A DNA stretch of 5,931 nucleotides, taken from NCBI GenBank assembly GCA_025353085.1, contig JANXRI010000149.1, positions 1 to 5,931 of the forward strand, in the 5' to 3' direction. How positions within the stretch are numbered: the stretch's first letter is position 1; each line of letters opens with the position of its first letter. Below are positions 1 through 5,931 of this stretch, in pieces. The notes under the pieces are model-generated. The model did not search any database, was not told the origin of the DNA, and saw nothing but the letters and a program-made list of their open reading frames with translations. A program made the translations under genes and the position numbers. The stretch is from Betaproteobacteria bacterium. GTDB lineage: Bacteria > Pseudomonadota > Gammaproteobacteria > Burkholderiales > SG8-41.

Positions 1-2871
1 CGGCTGAGTTTGTCGACTCAGCAGAATATTTTGCAGCCGATCGATCTGATGCTGCGCTACCACCGCGCAAGCGGCAAGCGGCCGTCGCATGGCGAGCTGC
101 AGGCGAATGCGCTCGATGTGGGGCCGTTGATTGCGCTTGCCGACCATCTGCCTTTCGAAGCAGGCTTGCGCAAAGAGTTCGAGACGTACTCACCGCGCGG
201 CAGTTTCTACGACGTTGCGCTCAAGTGGTCGGGGGAGTGGCCGCGCCCTGAACAGTACGCGCTCAAGGCCAGATTCTTGAACCTGGGCTTGAATCCGGTC
301 GGGCGTTTGCCAGGACTTGCCGGCGTCAGCGGCAGTATCGACGGCTCAGAGCGGGGCGGCACATTATTGCTGAGCACCCAGAACACAGTGGTTGAATTGC
401 CGCGCATATTCCACGACCAGCTGGGTTTCGACGCTCTGACGGCGCAGGCGGCCTGGCAGCGCACCGGCGATGAATACGAAATCCGGCTCAACGACATTAC
501 GTTTGCCAACCGCGACCTCGTCGGCACCATGTCCGGGGTTTATCAAACGACCGCCGATGGCTATGGCGTAATCGATTTGAACGCACATGCCACGCGCGCC
601 AATGTGCGAAGCATCGGCAACTACCTGCCCATGCGCATCGGGGAACGTGGTCGCCAGTGGATCACGACCGCTTTCCATGGCGGCTCGTCGAACGACGTCA
701 AACTGCGCTTGAAAGGAAACCTTAAAGATTTTCCGTTTCCTGAAAGCAAAGGCGGAATTTTCCAGGTTAACGCGCATGTCGTGGACGGCGTGCTTGATTA
801 CGCGACCGGCTGGCCGGGAATCGACAATATAGAAGGCGACCTGACGTTTCGCGGGCGGCGCATGGACGTCTTGATCCGCGAAGGGTCGATCTCCGGCGCC
901 AAACTCGCGCGCGTGCGCGCGGAAATTTCCGACCTTACCAATCCTGACCGGCTGCTCACGGTTATTGGTGAAGCGGAAGGCCAGACGAGTGAATTCTTAA
1001 GTTTCATCGAGCACAGTCCGGTGCTTGAATCGATCGATCATTTCACCGAGCGCGTGCGCGCCGACGGCCGCGGCAAGCTCACGTTGAAACTCAATATACC
1101 GCTCGCCAATGCGAAAAACACCAAGGTCGCGGGCGACTTCCAGCTCATGAGCAACCGGCTCGAAAGCGAGGAGATGTTTTTTCCGCTGGAGCAGGTCAAT
1201 GGGCACGTGGAATTCACCGAAGCGGGCGTGCGCGTGCCGGCGGCCACGATGACGATTCTCGGCGGCCCCGCGACGTTGAGCGGCAACACGCAACGCGAAG
1301 GCATGCTGCGGTTCAATCTGGCGGGCCGCGCGAACATGGATAATTTTCGCCGCTCGACGGCATTACCGTTGATGCAGGCACTGCGCGGCTCGACCGATTG
1401 GAAGGCGAGCATCACCGTGCGCAAGCGCGTCGTCGATATGGTGTTTGAGTCGGCGTTGCAGGGTATTGTGTCTGACCTGCCGTCGCCGCTCGCCAAAACC
1501 GCGGCGGAAAACATGCCGTTCAAGCTCGATCGTATCGTGACCGGTCCGCAGCAGGAGCGTATCGTCATCGCGCTGGGTAACGTGGTGTCCGCGCAACTAC
1601 TGCGACGCAAAGACGGCACCGAGTCCACCGTCGAACGCGGCACGGTGACTTTGGGCGGCACCGCGGCCGAACCCGAACGTAAAGGGTTGTGGGTCAACGG
1701 CGGGCTCAAAAGCCTCGACCTCGATCAATGGCTGCTCGTGTTGAAGTCAGCAAGCGGCGACGGGGCACGCGCGCAACTCGCGGGACTCGATGTGAAATTC
1801 GGCACCCTCGACCTGTTCGGCCGCCGGTTTAACGACCTTGCCATCAACGGCTCTTTGCAGGCCGGCGTGTGGCAAACCACGTTAGCCGGCCGCGAGCTGG
1901 CCGGCGAAATGAGCTGGCGCTCGCAGGGCAAGGGCAAAGTCACCGCGCGCATGAAAAATCTTTCGATTCCGGCGGCCACGCCGGATCGTCCGCCGGTTGT
2001 TGCGGAAAAAGACCAGCCGCTCGAACTGCCGGCGCTCGATATAAAAGCGGACAATTTCCAAGTCCGCCAGTCGAGCATGGGCAAGCTCGAGCTGACGGCG
2101 GTGCCCGACGGCCGTGACTGGAAACTCGAGCGATTGCACATCATGAGCCCGGAGGCTACTTTAAATATCGAAGGCGTATGGCAAGGATGGCTCACGCAAC
2201 CGCGGACCATGGTCAACGTGCGGCTCGACGTCAATGACATTGGCAAGTTCCTGGTGCGCCTCGGCCAGTCCGAAGGCGTGCGGCGCGGCACTGCCAAGCT
2301 CGAGGGCCCGTTGTCATGGGCCGGCAATCCAAGCGAGCTCGATTACGCGACCTTGTCCGGTAATTTCGTGCTCGAAGCGAACAAGGGGCAGTTCGTCAAA
2401 CTCGATCCAGGCATCGGCAAACTGCTGGGCGTGATGAGCCTGCAGTCGTTGCCGCGGCGGCTGTCGCTTGATTTCCGCGATATTTTCAGCGAAGGCCTGG
2501 CGTTCGACGAGATCGTCGGCACCGTGAAGGTCAACCGCGGCATTGCCAACACGGAAAACTTCCGCATCCAGGGGCCGGCTGTGCGTATCCAGATGAGCGG
2601 CGACGTCGATCTCGCGAAGGAAACCCAAAAACTGCGAGTCAAGGTGTATCCGAGCATGAGTGACAGTTTGTCGGTCGCCGGCGCGCTCATCGGCGGACCG
2701 ATCGCGGGCATCGCGACCTTCGTCGCGCAAAAATTATTGAAGGATCCGATCGACAAGATTGCCGCGTATGAATATAACATCACCGGTAGCTGGGCCGATC
2801 CGCAGGTCGCGAAAATTGAGTTGCCGCAGGCGACGACCGCGATCAGGCCGGGCTCGGAGCGTTCGGATTGA
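1..2871 (+). CDS. yhdP: YhdP family AsmA-like envelope protein, 5'-truncated
   Basis: The reading frame is open from base 1 (CGG CTG AGT, then TTG at 10), so the true start lies upstream and the TTG at 10 is not a credible start. 956 residues are visible. E. coli YhdP has about 1270, so roughly 300 residues, including the expected N-terminal membrane anchor, are missing. Seen in the sequence: long amphipathic beta-rich repeats typical of AsmA-like proteins, a family-typical stretch GKLLGVMSLQSLPRRLSLDF at about residue 806, and a Gly/Ala-rich hydrophobic segment with FVAQKLLKDP at about residues 891-917, followed by a YEYNITGSW motif and a short tail. Known for the family: YhdP is anchored in the inner membrane and, with TamB and YdbH, forms a hydrophobic groove that carries phospholipids to the outer membrane. 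The stop codon overlaps the start of the next gene, which suggests an operon. No frameshift or internal stop is seen. The family call is firm; the transport role is carried over from E. coli. Confidence 0.93.
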   Translation, partial: RLSLSTQQNILQPIDLMLRYHRASGKRPSHGELQANALDVGPLIALADHLPFEAGLRKEFETYSPRGSFYDVALKWSGEWPRPEQYALKARFLNLGLNPVGRLPGLAGVSGSIDGSERGGTLLLSTQNTVVELPRIFHDQLGFDALTAQAAWQRTGDEYEIRLNDITFANRDLVGTMSGVYQTTADGYGVIDLNAHATRANVRSIGNYLPMRIGERGRQWITTAFHGGSSNDVKLRLKGNLKDFPFPESKGGIFQVNAHVVDGVLDYATGWPGIDNIEGDLTFRGRRMDVLIREGSISGAKLARVRAEISDLTNPDRLLTVIGEAEGQTSEFLSFIEHSPVLESIDHFTERVRADGRGKLTLKLNIPLANAKNTKVAGDFQLMSNRLESEEMFFPLEQVNGHVEFTEAGVRVPAATMTILGGPATLSGNTQREGMLRFNLAGRANMDNFRRSTALPLMQALRGSTDWKASITVRKRVVDMVFESALQGIVSDLPSPLAKTAAENMPFKLDRIVTGPQQERIVIALGNVVSAQLLRRKDGTESTVERGTVTLGGTAAEPERKGLWVNGGLKSLDLDQWLLVLKSASGDGARAQLAGLDVKFGTLDLFGRRFNDLAINGSLQAGVWQTTLAGRELAGEMSWRSQGKGKVTARMKNLSIPAATPDRPPVVAEKDQPLELPALDIKADNFQVRQSSMGKLELTAVPDGRDWKLERLHIMSPEATLNIEGVWQGWLTQPRTMVNVRLDVNDIGKFLVRLGQSEGVRRGTAKLEGPLSWAGNPSELDYATLSGNFVLEANKGQFVKLDPGIGKLLGVMSLQSLPRRLSLDFRDIFSEGLAFDEIVGTVKVNRGIANTENFRIQGPAVRIQMSGDVDLAKETQKLRVKVYPSMSDSLSVAGALIGGPIAGIATFVAQKLLKDPIDKIAAYEYNITGSWADPQVAKIELPQATTAIRPGSERSD
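2856..2859 (+). promoter_or_regulatory. Ribosome binding site for the small exported protein
   Basis: GGAG lies 8 bases before the TTG at 2868, inside the last codons of yhdP. It is the main support, with the signal peptide that follows, for choosing this non-ATG start. The TTG overlaps the yhdP stop (TTGA), an arrangement that allows terminating ribosomes to restart. Confidence 0.6.
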
Positions 2872-3194
2872 AGCGCATATTGCTTCTAATTTGCGCATCG
2901 CTGGCCACGGGTGCGGTGCATGCGGATGATATTTTCACGGTCGCGCCCGATTTGTGGGACCGCCCGCGCAGCGCGCACGCGGTCCTCGGGCAACCCGCAG
3001 TGCGCCAGGCGCTGGACCGATACCTGGCGCGACCTGCCGGCCGTCTTGTGATACACCACGGCTACGGGCAGGATCCGCTACTGCAGGCAGAGGAATTGCG
3101 CATGTGGTTGATGGCGCTAGCCATCGACGGCGCGCGCGTCTCGCTGATCAATGACGTAAGGCCGCAGGAACCTTTAAAGATCGAAGTGAAATGA
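2868..3194 (+). CDS. Small exported protein of unknown function, 108 aa
   Basis: I do not recognise a named family. The protein starts with a classic Sec signal peptide: basic MKR, a hydrophobic core (residues 4-13), and a probable cleavage site AVHA|DD after residue 19, leaving about 89 mature residues. Cys9 is inside the hydrophobic core and is preceded by Ile, so it is not a lipobox. The mature part has a Pro/Trp-containing segment (residues 26-34), a helix around residues 43-54, then a strand RLVIHHG (59-65), a helix QAEELRMWLMALAI (73-86) and a strand ARVSLIND (89-96). It ends in PLKIEV. That strand-helix-strand pattern loosely recalls part of an OmpA-C-like domain, but the resemblance is weak and is inference only. 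The start is TTG, with GGAG 8 bases upstream. It overlaps the yhdP stop by 4 bases, and its own stop overlaps the next start by 4 bases. It is probably periplasmic and co-expressed with YhdP. No transmembrane segment follows the signal peptide. Confidence 0.8.
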   Translation: MKRILLLICASLATGAVHADDIFTVAPDLWDRPRSAHAVLGQPAVRQALDRYLARPAGRLVIHHGYGQDPLLQAEELRMWLMALAIDGARVSLINDVRPQEPLKIEVK

Positions 3195-4075
3195 GCACAA
3201 AATCCGCGTCATCATTTGGCCGCGCGCGGCCGCATACCAGGTTGACTGCGAAAGCCGACCCGGCGGCGGTCGTGCGCGTGGCCGCAGTGCAGCTCGCCTC
3301 CGGTCCCAGTGTGTCAGCGAATCTCAACGAAGCGCGGCGGCTCGTCGGCATGGCGGCCGGGCAAGGGGCAAAACTGGTCGCGTTGCCTGAGTACTTCGCC
3401 ATCATGGGCATGCAGGACACCGACAAAGTCAAAGTGCGAGAGACGGAAGGCGCGGGACCTATCCAGCAGTTTCTCGCCGATACGGCGAAAAAACATAAAA
3501 TTTGGCTGGTGGGCGGCTCCGTGCCGCTCGTATCGAGCGAGCCAAACCGCGTCCGCAACAGCAGCCTCGTGTACGACGACAAAGGCAAACTCGTCGCGCG
3601 CTACGACAAGATTCACCTGTTCGGTTTCGAAATGGGCACGGAACATTACTCGGAGCAGCGCACGATAGAACCGGGTGACGAAGTCAAAGTCATCGATTCA
3701 CCGTTTGGCCGGATTGGTTTGTCGATTTGTTACGACCTGCGCTTTCCGGAACTGTATCGCGCGATGAAAGACGTCGATATCATTCTGGTGCCGTCCGCGT
3801 TTACCGAGACCACCGGCAAGGCGCATTGGGAAACCCTGATTCGCGCACGCGCGATCGAGAACCTCGCGTATGTCATTGCGCCCGCGCAGGGCGGGTATCA
3901 TTTAAACGGCCGCGAAACTCACGGCGACAGTATGATCGTCGATCCGTGGGGCGTCGTGCTCGACCGGTTGCCGCGCGGGTCCGGTGTTGTCATGGCGGGT
4001 ATTAATCCGGAATACGTGCGGCGGCTGCGCAAAAGCCTGCCGGCGCTGGAGCATCGGACCCTGCACCACGTGTAG
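3191..4075 (+). CDS. Carbon-nitrogen hydrolase, probable deaminated glutathione amidase (Nit1/YbeM type)
   Basis: A complete 294-residue nitrilase-superfamily enzyme. The catalytic Glu-Lys-Cys triad is visible: E67 in LPEYF, K140 in YDKIHLF, and C180 in SICYDLRFPELYR. The later family motif RARAIENLAYVIAPAQGG (residues 218-235) and HGDSMIVDPWG (244-254) resemble Nit1 more than Nit2 (omega-amidase). Known for that clade: Nit1 and E. coli YbeM hydrolyse deaminated glutathione, a transamination side product, to 2-oxoglutarate and Cys-Gly, a metabolite-repair role in the cytoplasm. The substrate here is inferred from motif likeness, and another amide could be the real one. The ATG overlaps the preceding stop (ATGA), favouring this start. 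However, about 25 residues, several of them basic, precede the first conserved strand VRVAAVQ, so a later start such as TTG 3242 or GTG 3272 is possible. The Shine-Dalgarno sequence is poor (AAGTGA directly before the ATG), fitting translational coupling. Confidence 0.9.
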   Translation: MSTKSASSFGRARPHTRLTAKADPAAVVRVAAVQLASGPSVSANLNEARRLVGMAAGQGAKLVALPEYFAIMGMQDTDKVKVRETEGAGPIQQFLADTAKKHKIWLVGGSVPLVSSEPNRVRNSSLVYDDKGKLVARYDKIHLFGFEMGTEHYSEQRTIEPGDEVKVIDSPFGRIGLSICYDLRFPELYRAMKDVDIILVPSAFTETTGKAHWETLIRARAIENLAYVIAPAQGGYHLNGRETHGDSMIVDPWGVVLDRLPRGSGVVMAGINPEYVRRLRKSLPALEHRTLHHV

Positions 4076-4103
4076 CCCATGTAGGACAAAAGCGCGGCGG
4101 CAC

Positions 4104-4133
4104 TTGAATTCCGTTTCGCCGCCTCGATCTAAT
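4104..4133 (+). promoter_or_regulatory. Candidate sigma70-type promoter for tldD
   Basis: In the 83-bp spacer after the amidase gene, TTGAAT (4104-4109, four of six matches to the -35 consensus) and TCTAAT (4128-4133, five of six to the -10 consensus) are separated by 18 bases. A transcript would start near 4140, leaving a leader of about 19 bases before tldD. A 6-bp inverted repeat, GGCGGC (4096-4101) and GCCGCC (4118-4123), brackets the -35 element. Recognised by eye only; chance matches of this quality are possible. Confidence 0.38.
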
Positions 4134-4149
4134 TTCAGTTCTTGCCATC

Positions 4150-4154
4150 GGAAA
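4150..4154 (+). promoter_or_regulatory. Weak ribosome binding site of tldD
   Basis: GGAAA lies 4 bases before the ATG at 4159. It is the only purine-rich stretch at a usable distance and supports that start, although it matches the consensus only partly. Confidence 0.45.
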
Positions 4155-4158
4155 TCAA

Positions 4159-5628
4159 ATGACCAGCACAGTTAAAACCAGCGGACCCGAACTTGCGGCC
4201 GCATTCAATACCGCGCAGGCGACGCTGCTTGCGCCTTACTCACTCGATGACAATGCTTTGCAGCAGGTGTTCGGCCAGATCCTCGCGCATAAAGTCGATT
4301 ATGCCGATCTCTATTTTCAATACAGCCGCAGCGAAGGCTGGAGCCTGGAAGAAGGCATCGTCAAATCGGGCAGCTTCAACATCGACCAGGGTGTCGGCGT
4401 GCGCACGGTCGCCGGCGAAAAAACCGCGTTCGCGTATTCGGATGACATCAGTCTCACGGCCCTCACGGCGGCCGCCCAGGCGACGCGCGCGATTGCGCGC
4501 CAGGGCGCGAACAATCAAACGCAGGTCGCGAAGCGCGGCGAGGGGCGCAATCTCTATGTGCCGCATGACCCGCTCGCAAGTCTCGCCGACGAGGCGAAAG
4601 TCGCGCTGCTCGAAAAAGTCGAACGCTATGCGCGCACGCTCGACACGCGAGTGACCCAGGTGATGGCGCATCTCGGCGGCGAATATGAAGTCGTGCTGGT
4701 CACGCGCAGCGACGGCGTTACCGCAGCGGACGTGCGGCCGCTGGTGCGCATGAGCGTGCAGGTGATCGTCGAGCAGGACGGGCGGCGCGAGCAGGGCAGC
4801 GCCGGCGGCGGCGGGCGCTTTGACTATGCCTACTTCAGCGAAGCGGTGATCCAGGATTACGCGCGCAAGGCGGTCGCCCAGGCACTTACTAATCTCGACG
4901 CGAAGCCGGCGCCCGCCGGCTCGATGACCGTGGTGCTCGGGCCCGGCTGGCCAGGCATTCTGCTGCACGAAGCAATCGGGCACGGCCTCGAGGGCGATTT
5001 CAATCGCAAAGGTAGTTCGGCGTTTAGCGGACGTATTGGCGAGCGCGTGGCCGCGCCCGGTGTGACGGTGGTCGACGACGGCACGATTGGACAGCGTCGC
5101 GGCTCGCTTAATATCGATGACGAGGGCAATTCGACGCAACGCAATGTATTGATCGAGGACGGCGTCCTCAAAGGCTATATGCAGGACAGCCTCAACGCGC
5201 GCCTGATGGGCGTCCCCACGACCGGCAATGGACGGCGTGAGTCGTTCGCGCATATTCCAATGCCGCGCATGACCAACACTTACATGCTGAACGGCGACAA
5301 GGATCCGCAGGAGATCATCAAGTCGGTCAAGCATGGACTTTACGCGATAAATTTCGGCGGCGGTCAGGTCGACATCACGAGTGGCAAATTCGTCTTCTCG
5401 GCGTCTGAGGCCTACATGATCGAAGACGGCAAAGTCACTTATCCGGTCAAGGGCGCAACGTTGATCGGCAACGGTCCCGATGTGCTGACGCGAGTCGCGA
5501 TGATCGGCAACGACATGGAACTCGACAGCGGTGTGGGCACCTGCGGCAAGGAAGGGCAAAGCGTGCCGGTTGGCGTCGGCCAGCCTACACTCAGGATCGA
5601 CGGGTTGACGGTCGGCGGCACTGCTTAG
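4159..5628 (+). CDS. tldD: Metalloprotease TldD
   Basis: A complete 489-residue protein, close to the roughly 480 of E. coli TldD. The N-terminal domain (about residues 25-240) contains the family stretches YADLYFQYSRSEGWSLEEG (48-66) and GVGVRTVAGEKTAFAYSDD (78-96). The C-terminal domain carries the zinc motif HEAIGH (H270, E271, H275) followed by GLEGDFNRKG, then the signature RRESFAHIPMPRMTNTYM (359-376) and the late cysteine C462 in GTCGKEGQSVPVG, the expected third zinc ligand. All key residues are present, so the enzyme should be active. Known for the family: TldD pairs with the inactive homologue TldE (PmbA), and the heterodimer trims unfolded peptides in the cytoplasm, for example the microcin B17 precursor and the antitoxin CcdA in E. 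coli. No tldE lies in this window, and in many proteobacteria it is at another locus. The gene starts 83 bases after the amidase stop and may have its own promoter. The next gene is greB, 47 bases on. Confidence 0.97.
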   Translation: MTSTVKTSGPELAAAFNTAQATLLAPYSLDDNALQQVFGQILAHKVDYADLYFQYSRSEGWSLEEGIVKSGSFNIDQGVGVRTVAGEKTAFAYSDDISLTALTAAAQATRAIARQGANNQTQVAKRGEGRNLYVPHDPLASLADEAKVALLEKVERYARTLDTRVTQVMAHLGGEYEVVLVTRSDGVTAADVRPLVRMSVQVIVEQDGRREQGSAGGGGRFDYAYFSEAVIQDYARKAVAQALTNLDAKPAPAGSMTVVLGPGWPGILLHEAIGHGLEGDFNRKGSSAFSGRIGERVAAPGVTVVDDGTIGQRRGSLNIDDEGNSTQRNVLIEDGVLKGYMQDSLNARLMGVPTTGNGRRESFAHIPMPRMTNTYMLNGDKDPQEIIKSVKHGLYAINFGGGQVDITSGKFVFSASEAYMIEDGKVTYPVKGATLIGNGPDVLTRVAMIGNDMELDSGVGTCGKEGQSVPVGVGQPTLRIDGLTVGGTA

Positions 5629-5647
5629 CTCGCTTACGATGTTTGGT

Positions 5648-5668
5648 GATTGCCGGAATCCGGTAATC
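5648..5668 (+). repeat. Near-perfect inverted repeat in the tldD-greB spacer
   Basis: The arms GATTGCCGGA and TCCGGTAATC are centred on A5658. All ten pairs match except G5652-T5664, which is a G-U wobble in RNA. As RNA it could form a 9-bp stem with an AAU triloop. No T-run follows on either strand, so it is not a standard intrinsic terminator. It ends 7 bases before the greB start, inside the expected ribosome footprint. It may be a protein-binding operator, a hairpin affecting greB translation, or a 3' end stabiliser for the tldD transcript. Which of these applies cannot be told from the sequence. Confidence 0.55.
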
Positions 5669-5675
5669 TAGGCGC

Positions 5676-5931
5676 ATGCGCAAACTGGTGGATCTCGAGC
5701 GCGAACGCGCGCAGCCCGACGCGGAGGAAGGTGACGCGCCGCCGGTGCTGCCGCCAGGCACAAAAAATTACATTACGCCGGCTGGCTACGCGCGTCTCAA
5801 GCGCGAAGTGCAATTGCTGCTCGACAAAGAGCGTCCCGCGCTCGTCAAGGTAATTACGTGGGCCGCCTCCAACGGCGATCGTTCCGAGAATGCCGATTAC
5901 CAATACGGCAAGCGACGCCTGCGCGAAATCG
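5676..5931 (+). CDS. greB: Transcription elongation factor GreB, 3'-truncated
   Basis: The frame runs from the ATG at 5676 to the window edge, giving 85 codons plus one base, about half of the gene. Residues 29-85 match the N-terminal coiled-coil of GreB: TKNYITPAGYARLK (29-42), then DKERPALVKVITWAA (50-64) and GDRSENADYQY (67-77). The GreB-type ITWAA with DRSENADYQY separates it from GreA. D68 and E71 sit at the coiled-coil tip and correspond to the acidic pair that positions a magnesium ion in the RNA polymerase active site. Known role: GreB enters the secondary channel of backtracked polymerase and stimulates cleavage of the RNA 3' end. The FKBP-like C-terminal domain lies beyond the window. 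An in-frame TAA at 5664-5666 rules out any start upstream of this ATG. About 27 extra residues, acidic and Pro-rich, precede the point where E. coli GreB begins. Only a weak AGG (5670-5672) precedes the start. Confidence 0.93.
   Translation, partial: MRKLVDLERERAQPDAEEGDAPPVLPPGTKNYITPAGYARLKREVQLLLDKERPALVKVITWAASNGDRSENADYQYGKRRLREI

Noticed and set aside
1038..1709. A 223-codon minus-strand open frame within yhdP
   Set aside because: The composition (many Ser, Arg, Pro) is typical of an antisense shadow, there is no ribosome binding site or domain, and yhdP is continuous through it.
1725..2327. A 200-codon minus-strand open frame within yhdP
   Set aside because: Same low-complexity Ser/Arg/Pro composition, fully overlapped by a well-supported gene.
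2868..2924. Lipoprotein signal in the small exported protein because of Cys9
   Set aside because: Cys9 is within the hydrophobic core and is preceded by Leu-Ile, not the small residue a lipobox needs. A normal signal peptidase I site (AVHA) follows.
4096..4123. Intrinsic terminator after the amidase gene
   Set aside because: The stem is only 6 bp with a 16-base loop and no T-run follows.
4240..5559. A 439-codon open frame on the minus strand opposite tldD
   Set aside because: It lies wholly within tldD, whose zinc motif and family signatures are intact. Its translation is Arg/Ala/His-rich with no recognisable motif, as expected for a complementary frame of a GC-rich gene.
5605..5640. TTGACG at 5605-5610 as a -35 element for a greB promoter
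   Set aside because: The only -10-like hexamer nearby, TACGAT (5635-5640), is 24 bases away, which is too far for a sigma70 promoter.
5650..5853. A 67-codon plus-strand open frame overlapping the start of greB
   Set aside because: It is out of frame with greB, Arg- and Ser-rich, and has no family resemblance. The greB frame gives an unmistakable GreB coiled-coil.
5634..5903. An 89-codon minus-strand open frame opposite greB
   Set aside because: It is antisense to greB with no motif or ribosome binding site, and is explained by the coding bias of greB.

Overview
This is a GC-rich, densely coding window in which every gene lies on the + strand. It looks like an ordinary chromosomal housekeeping segment of a Gram-negative proteobacterium. 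The order AsmA-like envelope protein (YhdP), Nit1-type amidase, TldD is one I associate with beta- and gammaproteobacteria. The GreB start, which has an extended N-terminus of a kind I associate with betaproteobacteria, fits a betaproteobacterium or close relative. That placement is inference; no rRNA or other marker gene is present.

Layout: (1) bases 1-2871 hold the C-terminal three quarters of yhdP, whose start lies off the left edge. (2) Bases 2868-3194 hold a small exported protein of unknown function, starting on a TTG that overlaps the yhdP stop. (3) Bases 3191-4075 hold a complete carbon-nitrogen hydrolase of the Nit1/deaminated-glutathione-amidase type, starting on an ATG that overlaps the previous stop (ATGA). 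(4) Bases 4076-4158 are an 83-bp spacer with a plausible sigma70-type promoter. (5) Bases 4159-5628 hold complete tldD, the zinc-binding subunit of the TldD/TldE protease. (6) Bases 5629-5675 are a 47-bp spacer containing a strong inverted repeat. (7) Bases 5676-5931 hold the first 85 codons of greB, cut off by the right edge.

How the genes relate: the first three are joined by 4-base stop/start overlaps and were probably transcribed and translated as one unit. tldD may be read from that unit and also from its own promoter. The products act in different places: YhdP bridges the envelope for phospholipid transport, the small protein is probably periplasmic, the amidase repairs a damaged metabolite in the cytoplasm, TldD is a cytoplasmic protease, and GreB rescues backtracked RNA polymerase. 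The cluster therefore looks like conserved linkage rather than one pathway. I see no mobile element, CRISPR array, tRNA, rRNA or defence system, and no gene-free stretch above 300 bases. The least explained items are the small exported protein and the inverted repeat just upstream of greB.
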